NCBI GenBank assembly: GCA_963920705.1
Contig: OY987237.1
Coordinates: forward strand, 5,548,601-5,612,600
Direction: 5' to 3'
Length of the DNA: 64,000 nucleotides
DNA from: Odiellus spinosus
Taxonomy: Eukaryota; Arthropoda; Arachnida; Opiliones; Phalangiidae
Both the position numbers and the translations under genes were made by a program. Below, piece by piece: positions 48,094-60,520 of this stretch (position 1 is its first letter; every line of letters starts with the position of its first letter). The notes under the pieces were generated by a model. The model did not search any database. It was given only the letters and a program-made list of their open reading frames with translations, and had not been told where the DNA came from.

Positions 48094-51000
48094 GTACCGA
48101 TTGCAAGTTTTATACTTCGTAAAAAGTCATGGAAGCAACTAATAAATAATTTTATAGAGTTAAATTCAATAAGTTTTTGTAATTAAATTATCAAAGAAAA
48201 AAACTAATATTTTTGAATTAACTAGCCAGAAGATAAAAAAGCGCTCAATTTTTAAACTGACCCACCTAATTTTTAAACTGACTAGCACAATAAACTGGAC
48301 TGCCCTATTTCCCACCGCTCTCAAGGGTATCGTCTTTTTGACTGCGCGAAAGAGATATTTCGAATCTAGGGTTACAATCTTTGCTTTTACCGAATGTGTT
48401 ATCCTAATTTATCCCAAGACCAAGAGTAATTGTCTAGTACATCGTAAACAATTCATTTGGTTAGTATTGTATACGTTTTAACACCCGAATTTTGAGTTAG
48501 TTTGGCATATTTTAGAGTAAAAGAAAAACACGGAAAACTTCGTGTTTTGGAGTCAAAAGTTTGGTTTCTATAATTTAGTTTTTGTCGATTTTCCCCCCCT
48601 AGCCAATCACTGATCATCTTAACCATTAGCCATGATATTTTGGGTAATAAGGCGCCTGTACACGTTGATTTAAAGTTCAATTATGGCGGTGGGAAAAAGT
48701 CAGGACTTCCTACGCCGTCTCGACTATCCCAACGCTTTAAGTAGACATGCTATCTACTATTTTCCCACACTATCCTATACATTTGGCCTATTTTTCCCCG
48801 ACTATTTCTTGTACTTAAGATTCAGTACGAGCTTTGCGTCAATAAATAGCAATTTCTTCCTCTAACCTTTTCCCGTATCGAGTCTAAACGATCTGAGGGC
48901 TATTATTGTATATTTAACGTCACTGTTCATTTTCTTCTAAGAAAAATTTATCCTATTTATAGCATATAATTATGTATACCGGGTTCGCCTTTTTAAGGTT
49001 ATCAAAACCTCCTTCAGAAGTTTAAACGCTTGAAAAGCAACGATTGTCTTGTCGATAAATAAAATATTTGTATCTGATATTGGTTTTATTCCAATGGCCA
49101 ATCGATACGGGCTTAAACATGACGAATACAAAAAATACTTCACTCGATAAATAGTCTCGCCAGCACCGTCTCGGCCGATAACTTCACTAATCGAATTCAA
49201 AAGGCTGGCGTACAGCCAAGTCATAACTTTAGCTTAGAGATCAAATTAAGAGATTTAAATCCTCAATCGCGGCAATGCACTTAAACATTCTTGTCTGAGG
49301 ACATAAATGTAACAAAATCACCGGAAGCAAGCTTCAAATTTGGGGGGAAACTTAAGCCTTGTTTGACTCAACTATAGATGAGTCAGCAAAAATGAAAGAC
49401 TTATACATTTTCTTTCTAACCAACATTGTTGGTGACCCAACTTGAATCCAACTTATACTAACAAACACAACTAGTTGACCGAACGGTGTGCATGACTGAA
49501 GAGGTTAATTTTGAAAATATACATATCGTATATTTATAAAGAAATAAATTTTTAATCTCACGGATACAACAAAAAATTATTGTGGCAGAAAATCATCATA
49601 ATCTGAGGCCATTTCAAGCCAAAATGTTTCTCGCGACTAACCGCAGAACGGATTAATAAGTTATAAGGGTTTAACGTATGGTTAATCTACAACAGAAATA
49701 AAATAGGCAGTAGCCAAGTGACCCTATCACGCGGTTATCTAACCAAAAGTTAATTACCATTTATACTCGGATGATAAAAAATTATCCCCAATTGATTATT
49801 CATTATGTAATAATAATTTAAACTTACAAAGAAACACTCCTTCGTACATGATGGTTACTTCTAGCAGTTCTTTCGCGCGCGGGATTAGCCGTACCCCTGT
49901 AAGTCGGCGCCCCTGATGAGGATCTAATCAGGGGGACGATTTCCGCTTTTTCCGCCATTCTGCCACCGAAAACCACGCCGGCGGCGCAAACCATAACACT
50001 CCACAGCGGAATATTTAAAGATTAGTTCCCGACACACGAAGAGAAGCCGACTTACTAACTCCTTTACCAATAATCCCGCGCTTTAACTATAAGAACCAAC
50101 GCGTAAACGTAACCCTATCGCGTGACAAAATTAAACATTCGTTTCCGAGTGCGCGGAAAGTATCAGAAAATCGTGACAATAATGAGTAAAATAACAATGG
50201 GGTTAGGAAATTCAACGCGAGCGAAGGAGCCAAAAGAAAATGGGTAATATACGTAAAATTTACTGGAAAAAACGTGGAAAATTATTTCGGGTAGAGAGAC
50301 GCGATCGCCTAAAAGGGTCAAAATTCAGACAAGAATGACTCCAAGTTTCGAGAACTCCGCGAGCCACGCGTGGACTGACGCCCGTTTTGAACGAAAAAAA
50401 TAGCAAAAGAGGACTCAGCAAAGGCTGATTCTACTCTAACCTTATTCCAAAAAAATCGCCGCTCTCTAACTAGAAAATGATCGTTCCAACGTCCGGAAAG
50501 GAAAAGGGGATAACTCAACCCACCCCTATGGAATTAATCTTCAAAACCCGTTAGCCCCTTAATCCACAGTGCCGATATAGATTTAAAATGGGGAAATGAA
50601 AAAGGGGTCGGAAAGGCGATTCTTTTACGAATATATTTGGATTCTAATTGGTCGCCACTAGCGGTGAAGTGACGTCATACGAAAGAAACGGTCATTCGCC
50701 GCGTTGCCTGGACTGTGCCGGAAGAATAGAATGTAGAGAGGGGTCAAATAAAATGGGGGACGTAAATGGGGTAGGGATAAAAACATTCTTGTTCTTTTAA
50801 AGGGATTGTGTAGTTTTAGATGTTTGATCATTTGTATTTGGAATATTTAGTGTTTGGTCATTTGCATATGGAGTAATTAAATGTTTAGTCATTTGCCGAA
50901 AAGCAAACGTGCTTGGAATTTTTATGGGCCTTAATTATTAAGTATGGCAAGAAATAAATATAACATAAATTATTTTTCACTGTCCCTTTAAATGAATAAT

Positions 51001-53085
51001 TCAACCAATTAACAAGTGATTTTTTTTATCAATTTCTTGTTTTAAATAGGCCTAATCCACCAGTAAAAATAGTATTATGTTACTCTTTATCAGTATTAAA
51101 ATAAAGTTAGGCTTAGAGAAATTAAATCGCAACTCTGATCAATAATTGAAAATTAGAGAAAAACCTTCAGTGAGTTTTAATCGTGTGTTTCAAGCGTATT
51201 TTAACGTTCCTAATCGAATAAAAATAGAACGTTATCCCTTTATGGTCAGACTAAAAACAAAAGGACAAAGGATGCGAGGGGGAGTTTGGACATTTAAACG
51301 AGGTCATTGACGTCGCCAAACTTTCTCTCGCATTCACTTCAGAGCTGCAACGAGTACGATACATAACTTTTAGGGAGTATAAATTACGAGGGTTCCTTGA
51401 CGCTTTCACGCTTTGTAAGTGTGATCTAATGTCAAGTACATGCGTACTATCGTATAATCATAAGTATAGTTGTATTTAGAAGTAATAAATACTACAGACT
51501 TTATTCCTGAAGTTGAAAAAAATGTGGGGTATAAATCTCACCTACTGTGACTGGTATGTTTCCTCGAATACTTTTTTATTTTCACTCATCCTTCCCTAAA
51601 ATCTGCCTCTTATCTTTCGGATCTTTACTACAATAGAGGTAAACCTACTATATTGGTAGGAAACTTCCTACATAGTGGGTATTATTTCATTTAAAGAAGT
51701 ACCCCAGAGGAGCCCAATTTACATTTTCTTGAAATATATCATTTGTCTTTGTCATTGACGTCACATCCCCACATTCCTCGGAAATAAGAAAATAGCTACT
51801 CTCCATGACGAGGTCAAACTCATCGTAAGTGTGACGACAATAATAATTGTTTTCAAAAATTTAGGGTCCATCAACGATTTCTTTTCAATCCTTTCTTAAT
51901 TGCAAATCAGTATACTGTTAAAGTCTGGGGTGGTTCATTTATTTTGACCATTTATTTTTTGGCAACCACAGAATCATATTGGCAAAGGGGTATGAAACAT
52001 CGCCGCCACTGCGCATGAGCTCATCATCCCCCTTTACAGGTCTGATTCAGTGGGTTGCCTACACCATTTGGAGGGAGTCAAAATAAATGAAAGTGATCTA
52101 TTCAATCTTCAATTTTGGAATTTAATTTAAACACAGAGAGCCCGTAACTAATTTAACGTTTGAACTGTTTCTATATTAAGATTTAAGTCTATTTCTACTC
52201 AAGGATTCTACAGTTAACGATTAATTATCGGCACAAAAATTTAGAATTTCTTCGCATATTTGATGGACGAATTCCAGTCGCTATGGCGTCTTGGTTACAG
52301 ATTCGGGCTGTCAAGGGTTTTGAATATATATGTATAGAGAACGCGTGGTTGCGACAATTTTCGATTTCTTTGCGTGCGAGTGAGTTGGTGGAACCTACAG
52401 TTCCAAGAATAATACGGACTGGTTTGTTCGATTAACTACTGGGAAGCTAGAAGGAATGGATTCTCTTAGCACACGTTCATCGTTGTTTCTTATTCTCACA
52501 ACACTATACAGCGTTGACTGAAATAACACGAATAAACTATAACTCATTCGTGACATTGCAAATCGAATTGTTCGGTAAAGTAAAAGACATGCCATAAAGT
52601 TGAGTTTTCAGTAAAATAATAATTTGAATATTCAATAAAAAATATTTCTGACGAAATTAAAATTTTCGCGAGTGTTTAGTGGTAAGAATATTATTAAATA
52701 AAATTGCGAGAAGTACTATAGACCATTTTCATTCAATTTATAAATTATTATAAACAAGCAAAAAATAAAAACTGGCCCGAGTAGCAGTCTTGTTAATTAC
52801 TTTTATAATATTCTAAGTAAATAAACCAATTACCATGGTTGATATGTTTGGGGAAATCATATTATGGTGGTAAGCTGGTGAGCACGGATCAGATTGCATT
52901 ATGACGAGAGCCGAAGTAAGTTTGTTATTATCTATGATTTAAAATAAATTCCCATTTAAAGACGCCTTCTTTTCTAGCTTAGCAGACGACGTTGACCATA
53001 ACTTGTACAGCAAAGCTAAGATGTGTGCGTAAGGGAAGAGCATTTAAAAGGGGACAATTTCTGAGCAGATAGTGTCTTTAAAAGG
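48094..53085. other. no gene proven; HP lead-in fragment at ~51030
   Basis: TTAAATAGGCCTAATCCACC at about 51040 is an isolated piece of the HP lead-in. Protein-like but unsupported frames occur at 48970-49224 (minus, 84 codons) and 52283-52435 (plus, 50 codons with a good ATG context); neither has a recognisable motif. A hairpin, CCCCTGAT..ATCAGGGG, lies near 49911. TGACGTCA is at 50670 and 51756. Confidence 0.3.
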
Positions 53086-53092
53086 AAAATAT

Positions 53093-53409
53093 CAAGAATC
53101 CATTCAGGTTCCATAAGAATATGGGAGCATAGCTTTAGCCTCTGGTACCATCCTCCCAAACTTTGTAACAAAAGTTCGTCCGCAATTTTTGCAACATTTG
53201 TACGCTTAGATCTTTTTTCGGTAGGCTCCATTTTTATTATCCAAAATATTATGTCAAGGTCGTTAGTGGCGCGGGTTAATAATATAATGTCAGGAGCGAT
53301 TTACTTTAAAAATCGATTCGAAGCGGACGAACTTTTGCTACAAATTTTGGGAGGATGGTTATTGAATCGCGGCCCTCCCATATTCTTATGGAACCTGAAT
53401 GGATTCTTG
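53093..53409 (-). mobile_element. M4 MITE, 317 bp, TSD AAAATAT
   Basis: Reverse-complement copy of 29212-29527 with intact CAAGAATCC..GGATTCTTG ends. Exact 7-bp duplication AAAATAT at 53086-53092 and 53410-53416. The 71-codon minus frame (53016-53231) is in the element and is not kept in the other copy. Confidence 0.92.
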
Positions 53410-53416
53410 AAAATAT

Positions 53417-54179
53417 GAGATAATATGAATTAATGTTCAAGCAATATTTCCACAATTTTAGACATTTTAGCCAAATTTAATTCCGAAGTTGGGTTAGGTT
53501 TGAATTTCAGCATAGGGTAAATTTGGGCAACCTTCAACATGGCTAGCGCGTGTATTTCATCAATATACAAATCTACTACAGTAAATTCCAACGCGACGCC
53601 CGCAAAGATTCTATTTTATTTCTACTTTCTTTGCGAACGAGGGTGGTAACCCAGCTTATTGAGCGGAGCAAGCTCGGTAGAAAATCGTTAATGTTTATCG
53701 GATAGAGGCGCGTGGGTAATACTTTAGTGACTCCTTGGAAGGCAAAGTACTATACCTTAAGTAATATATAAAGACACGCATCTGGAACTATAAGAAAACG
53801 AGCTCCACGGACAGCTATAGCCGATTTCAAGGGGAGAGGGAAAAGGGAAATACGTTGGATTTTTTTCATTAGGTTCAAAAATATCGAGTGCCCTACTTTC
53901 AATTTACGAGCTCTCCCTTTTTATCGTATTACAATCTCGGAATACAGAGAACAAATTAGGAAAATTCTCCGATATTTAGATACAATTATGAGTTTCCCTA
54001 ACCATAGAAATTCTCTTACCCTCCCTATACGTAACAAAATTATAGTTTAATATACTTTTCTTTTACGATCAATATTATTTAGAACATTTACAGGGATTAC
54101 TGACCTTTTAATAGATCAATATTCAAATTGCCTGCCTTATCCCTCACCTTCCATCCGAATTTTCAAACTCCTGGACTTA
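53417..54179. other. no gene seen
   Basis: No supported feature; the last ~70 bases already show phrases of the next array. Confidence 0.35.
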
Positions 54180-55115
54180 TTCCAGACCTATCAGATTCAA
54201 ATTCCACGTCTTATTTCTAATATATTAGATTAAAATTCATTGATTTGTTCCAGATCTATTAGATTAATTTCTTGATTTGTTCCCAATCTATTAGATTAAT
54301 TCCTTGATTTGTTCCCAATCTATTAGATTAATTCCTTGATTTGTTCCCAATCTATTAGATTAATTCCTTGATTAGTTCCAAATCTATTAGATTAATTCCT
54401 TGATTAGTTCCAGATCTATTACATTAATTCCTAGTCTTGTCCCTGACCTATAACATTAAAATTCCTTGACTTGTTCCAGACCTATTAGATAAGAATCCCT
54501 TGAGTTGTCCCAGACCTATTAGATAAGAATTCATTGGCATGTCCCATACCGATTAGAAAATAATTCCTTGATTTGTGACAGACATATTAGATTACAATTC
54601 CTTGGCGTGTCCCAGACATATTACATTAGAGTTCCTTGATTTGTCACAGACATATTAAATTAGAATTCCTTGATTTGTCCCAGACATATTACATTAGAAT
54701 TCCTCGATTTGTCCCAGACATATTACATTAGAATTCCTCGATTTGTCCCAGACATATTACATTAGAATTCCTTGATTTGTCCCAGACATATTACATTAGA
54801 ATTCCTTGATTTGTCCCAGACATATTACATTAGAATTCCTTGATTTGTCCCAGACTTATTACATTCGAATTCCTTGATTTGTCCCAGACATATTACATTC
54901 GAATTCCTTGATTTGTTCCAGACATATTACATTAGAATTCCTTGATTTGTCCCAGACATATTACATTAGAATTCCTTGATTTGTCCCAGACATATTACAT
55001 TAGAATTCCTTGATTTGTCCCAGACTTATTACATTCGAATTCCTTGATTTGTCCCAGACATATTACATAAGAATTCCTTGATTTGTCCCAGACAAATTAG
55101 ATTAGAATTCATTTA
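54180..55115 (+). repeat. 32-34-bp tandem array
   Basis: The left part has 32-bp units (TCTATTAGATTAATTCCTTG + ATTTGTTCCCAA). The right part has 34-bp units (ATTAGAATTCCTTGATTTGT + CCCAGACATATTAC), about 14 of these, with the left units more diverged. Both flanks carry CCTGACTTAT and TTACTGACC phrases of the CCTGAC repeat class. Confidence 0.9.
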
Positions 55116-57740
55116 TTCATAATTGATCTATTATAGGCAAATTTTAAAATTCCCAGTCTTTTCAGAATTGTTCCTGACTTATATCCCAGACTATTTCATA
55201 CTGCCTCGACGTTCTACAACATAATTTTCAAATTCTCCGACTTTTACCTGACGCGAGGTAAAAATCACGATAAGAAAGTCATTACCGGTCCATTTTTCCA
55301 CGAAATATACAGTATAATTAAGAATAAATTGAAAAAGTGCCTTTGAAATTAGGTTAATTCGAAAACTTTTAGAATGATTAAATTCTCGGAGGTCGAGCGA
55401 AAAAAAGCGTACGTAATACTACAAAGTAGTTAAGTCGACGATTATCGAGGTGCGGCTAAGGGTTCGCTAGCCAAATGATTAAACGAAACTCCCGAAAGCG
55501 GAAAAGAAAACTTGATCGTCGGACACGATGGGCGTCTCTCTGTCTCGACTCTCGACGGCCCTTTGAGCAATGTTTCCTCCCGCAAGCCTAATATATTTTT
55601 CCTTCACTATTTTTTCTTTTTTTTTTACTACAATTCTAACTATTTCTAAAGGACAGTGTTAAAAAGAAATACGAAATATTGGGAAAAAATTGTAATAGGG
55701 TTTCGGCGGAACTTTTTGTCATATTATCATTACCTTTGACCTTATAAACGGTCCCTCCCTTATTTAAAGTAAAGACTTAGATTTGGTTTCGTTAAATGAT
55801 AATATAAGATTTTGCTACGCTTTAAAACCGTTTTTCAAGGGAGAATGAAACAGAAAATGGAACAGATTTTGAATTTGCACTTTCAGATTTGACGTCACGT
55901 GGGAAACGTGACGTTTTATAATAACCAAAACATATTTGAATATTAAAAGATTGGCAGAATACCAGACAAGTAAATCTAATGAAACTTATTGACTTTTGAC
56001 AATAAAAAATCTAACCAATGAACTGTCCTAACTAAACGGCAGCCATATAGAAGTCTCTTAAAGATTTAGTTGATGATAGAATAACCTTGACCCTTAATAA
56101 ATTCCACCTCCAATAAGACAATTTAAAAAAAAACCTTGGGGTCAAATTCTACACGAGTTGGTACAAGTTCTCCCAATATATATTATATCGCATGATTTAG
56201 AACAAAAAAAAAAAAAATACGATCAGGATTTACACGGAACAGAAGCCGATATTTTATTTTTATCAACTACTTTTTACATCAAACGAAAAGCTAAATCAAT
56301 AAGTTTTCATAATGCAATTTTTTTATAGACTACTAGCTTTGAACAGTGGGTATAGACTTATCCTGATAAACAGAAAATAGTAAAGAAAATCTAATCTTCG
56401 TTAAAAGAAGTTGCCAAAGACTATTTTTCCCTATGAGGTTTAATATTATGTATCAATCCGCCTTAGTAAATTAACAATGGTTTTAAAAATAAACTGACAT
56501 TTTGGCACATGGTATGTAAGGCGGAGTGAGAAACGATGTTAAATATCTTAAAGTAGTTTCGTGTCTTTTATCCTTACAGCCAATCGTTTTGCAGCATCGC
56601 ATTATTCTGAAGTCAAACGGTCTAGGGAGAAGAAAACCTGACGTCATGCAAACCCCTTTTAATACTTCCGTAGAACGACTCTCTCAAACGGTTATAAACA
56701 AAAGCGATTTTTCTAATCGATTTGTCTTTCAGACAATCAGCGTCCTACTCCTTGCATTCTATTCCTCTTTCTTCCCCGTTTAGCGCTCCCAATATTAGGT
56801 AAAAAAAAAAATACTCCTACACTCCTATGACCCGAGTCCCGACCCAATTTAAATTGTAACAAGAGATAATGTTACAATTGCGAAGAAGTGGCAAAAAAAA
56901 ACTCAAAAATAAAACAAATTAAGAAGAATGAATCAAAATAAAGGATTCACGAGCTCTAATTAAACGCGGTATTATTTAGAAACATAATCACGAAAGGTTT
57001 AATTACGTTATTTCGATTCTCACGTTTGAGAAGACGCGATTACAATGGACTAAAAACGTCCATATATATAACTACATAAATAATAACAAGATGGTCCTCA
57101 GACCACAGTAGTTACGGGGTAAAAACAAGTGCACAGACTGCGTCACGAAACAAAGATATTGGATCTATTAATAGAAACGTAAAATATCTATTTGGGTCTT
57201 CCAATGGGTTCTTGGAAAGATCTTAGCTTCCAACACTTTTCCTACATTTAACATTATCACATCACACTCTGGTCCTTACCAGGAGCTTTCGTGGTACAAA
57301 GGCCAGATGAAATGGAATGGGATCCTAGGTTAGAGCGGTTATAGAGCTAGGCCAGAGGGCCATTTTTCCCCAACACAAGAGAAGAAAAGATAAAAAAGAA
57401 AATAAGGATAATGGTCCGATAACGGACATGGGATAACGATATCAAAAGAATTGGTAGCGGTAAAAAGATGCCCCCCCCCCCCTTCACTCCATTTGAGGCA
57501 GATCATTTCAGTTCTTAACTGCTGGTCAAAATGGTTCTATCAGAAACTATAGCGGGTTATCGAGTTACTGTTAAACGAACGTAGATATATTCGTCGAAAT
57601 TAATGAATTATGAGTCTTTAATCCAGTGTGTACATGTAAGATGCCCCGAGAATTAAAAGATTTGCAGCGGTTCGTACAAAAGTTTTCTAAATTTCAAGAT
57701 TTTAACAGATCATTTTACAGCCATTTCCCCGACCAGTTTT
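55116..57740. other. no gene supported
   Basis: The plus frame 56526-56783 has a plausible acceptor (TTTTATCCTTACAG) but no matching donor or family. TGACGTCA is at 55890 and 56639. A C-run lies at about 57470. Confidence 0.3.
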
Positions 57741-60520
57741 TCGACAATTGCCCTGACCATTTTGAAATAATTGCCCTGACCATTTTGAAATAATTGCCCT
57801 GACCATTTTGAAATAATTGCCCTGACCATTTTGAAATAATTGCCCTGACCATTTTGAAATAATTGCCCTGACCATTTTGAAATAATTGCCCTGACCATTT
57901 TGAAATAATTGCCCTGACCATTTTGAAATAATTGCCCTGACCATTTTGAAATAATTGCCCTGACCATTTTGAAATAATTGCCCTGACCATTTTGAAATAA
58001 TTGCCCTGACCATTTTGAAATAATTGCCCTGACCATTTTGAAATAATTGCCCTGACCATTTTGAAATAATTGCCCTGACCATTTTGAAATAATTGCCCTG
58101 ACCATTTTGAAATAATTGCCCTGACCATTTTGAAATAATTGCCCTGACCATTTTGAAATAATTGCCCTGACCATTTTGAAATAATTGCCCTGACCATTTT
58201 GAAATAATTGCCCTGACCATTTTGAAATAATTGCCCTGACCATTTTGAAATAATTGCCCTGACCATTTTGAAATAATTGCCCTGACCATTTTGAAATAAT
58301 TGCCCTGACCATTTTGAAATAATTGCCCTGACCATTTTGAAATAATTGCCCTGACCATTTTGAAATAATTGCCCTGACCATTTTGAAATAATTGCCCTGA
58401 CCATTTTGAAATAATTGCCCTGACCATTTTGAAATAATTGCCCTGACCATTTTGAAATAATTGCCCTGACCATTTTGAAATAATTGCCCTGACCATTTTG
58501 AAATAATTGCCCTGACCATTTTGAAATAATTGCCCTGACCATTTTGAAATAATTGCCCTGACCATTTTGAAATAATTGCCCTGACCATTTTGAAATAATT
58601 GCCCTGACCATTTTGAAATAATTGCCCTGACCATTTTGAAATAATTGCCCTGACCATTTTGAAATAATTGCCCTGACCATTTTGAAATAATTGCCCTGAC
58701 CATTTTGAAATAATTGCCCTGACCATTTTGAAATAATTGCCCTGACCATTTTGAAATAATTGCCCTGACCATTTTGAAATAATTGCCCTGACCATTTTGA
58801 AATAATTGCCCTGACCATTTTGAAATAATTGCCCTGACCATTTTGAAATAATTGCCCTGACCATTTTGAAATAATTGCCCTGACCATTTTGAAATAATTG
58901 CCCTGACCATTTTGAAATAATTGCCCTGACCATTTTGAAATAATTGCCCTGACCATTTTGAAATAATTGCCCTGACCATTTTGAAATAATTGCCCCGACC
59001 ATTTTGAAATAATTGCCCTGACCATTTTGAAATAATTGCCCTGACCATTTTGAAATAATTGCCCCGACCATTTTGAAATAATTGCCCTGACCATTTTGAA
59101 ATAATTGCCCTGACCATTTTGAAATAATTGCCCTGACCATTTTGAAATAATTGCCCTGACCATTTTGAAATAATTGCCCTGACCATTTTGAAATAATTGC
59201 CCTGACCATTTTGAAATAATTGCCCCGACCATTTTGAAATAATTGCCCTGACCATTTTGAAATAATTGCCCTGACCATTTTGAAATAATTGCCCTGACCA
59301 TTTTGAAATAATTGCCCTGACCATTTTGAAATAATTGCCCTGACCATTTTGAAATAATTGCCCTGACCATTTTGAAATAATTGCCCTGACCATTTTGAAA
59401 TAATTGCCCTGACCATTTTGAAATAATTGCCCTGACCATTTTGAAATAATTGCCCTGACCATTTTGAAATAATTGCCCTGACCATTTTGAAATAATTGCC
59501 CCGACCATTTTGAAATAATTGCCCCGACCATTTTGAAATAATTGCCCCGACCATTTTGAAATAATTGCCCCGACCATTTTGAAATAATTGCCCCGACCAT
59601 TTTGAAATAATTGCCCCGACCATTTTGAAATAATTGCCCCGACCATTTTGAAATAATTTCCCCGACCATTTTGAAATAATTTCCCCAACCATTTTGAAAT
59701 AATTTCCCCAACCATTTTGAAATAATTTCCCCAACCATTTTGAAATAATTTCCCCAACCATTTTGAAATAATTTCCCCAACCATTTTGAAATAATTTCCC
59801 CAACCATTTTGAAATAATTTCCCCAACCATTTTGAAATAATTTCCCCAACCATTTTGAAATAATTTCCCCAACCATTTTGAAATAATTTCCCCAACCATT
59901 TTGAAATAATTTCCCCAACCATTTTGAAATAATTTCCCCAACCATTTTGAAATAATTTCCCCAACCATTTTGAAATAATTTCCCCAACCATTTTGAAATA
60001 ATTTCCCCAACCATTTTGAAATAATTTCCCCAACCATTTTGAAATAATTTCCCCAACCATTTTGAAATAATTTCCCCAACCATTTTGAAATAATTTCCCC
60101 AACCATTTTGAAATAATTTCCCCAACCATTTTGAAATAATTTCCCCAACCATTTTGAAATAATTTCCCCAACCATTTTGAAATAATTTCCCCAACCATTT
60201 TGAAATAATTTCCCCAACCATTTTGAAATAATTTCCCCAACCATTTTGAAATAATTTCCCCAACCATTTTGAAATAATTTCCCCAACCATTTTGAAATAA
60301 TTTCCCTAACCATTTTGAAATAATTTCCCTAACCATTTTGAAATAATTTCCCTAACCATTTTGAAATAATTTCCCTAACCATTTTGAAATAATTTCCCTA
60401 ACCATTTTGAAATAATTTCCCTAACCATTTTGAAATAATTTCCCTAACCATTTTGAAATAATTTCCCTAACCATTTTGAAATAATTTCCCTAACCATTTT
60501 GAAATAATTTCCCCATTTTG
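57741..60520. repeat. 23-bp tandem array C, about 120 copies
   Basis: Units are AATAATTGCCCTGACC + ATTTTGA. Successive blocks read TTGCCCTGACC (to about 59480), TTGCCCCGACC (to about 59650), one TTTCCCCGACC, TTTCCCCAACC (to about 60300) and TTTCCCTAACC (to the end). On the minus strand all three frames are open for more than 860 codons, because the unit has no stop there and 3 x 23 bases returns to register. The predicted protein is one 23-residue repeat in three rotations. I do not consider it a gene. Confidence 0.97.

Noticed and set aside
48970-49224. 84-codon minus-strand ORF with GRDGAGETIYRVKYFLYSS
   Set aside because: Protein-like in part, but no family match comes to mind and there are no splice sites or promoter; left unresolved rather than called.
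49905-49940. CTGATGAG resembling a hammerhead ribozyme core
   Set aside because: No GAAA core or three-stem arrangement follows; the word is part of a simple CCCCTGAT/ATCAGGGG hairpin.
52283-52435. 50-codon plus ORF beginning MASWLQIRAVKGFEYICIEN
   Set aside because: Good ATG context and a GTGAGT inside, but too short and without other support.
56240-56260. CAGAAGCCGATATT resembling the M1 end
   Set aside because: Only 11 bases match and no partner end lies nearby; probably chance.
57702-60336. Three 862-873-codon minus-strand ORFs
   Set aside because: All are translations of a stop-free 23-bp satellite in three registers; there is no start context, flanking exon or non-repeat sequence.
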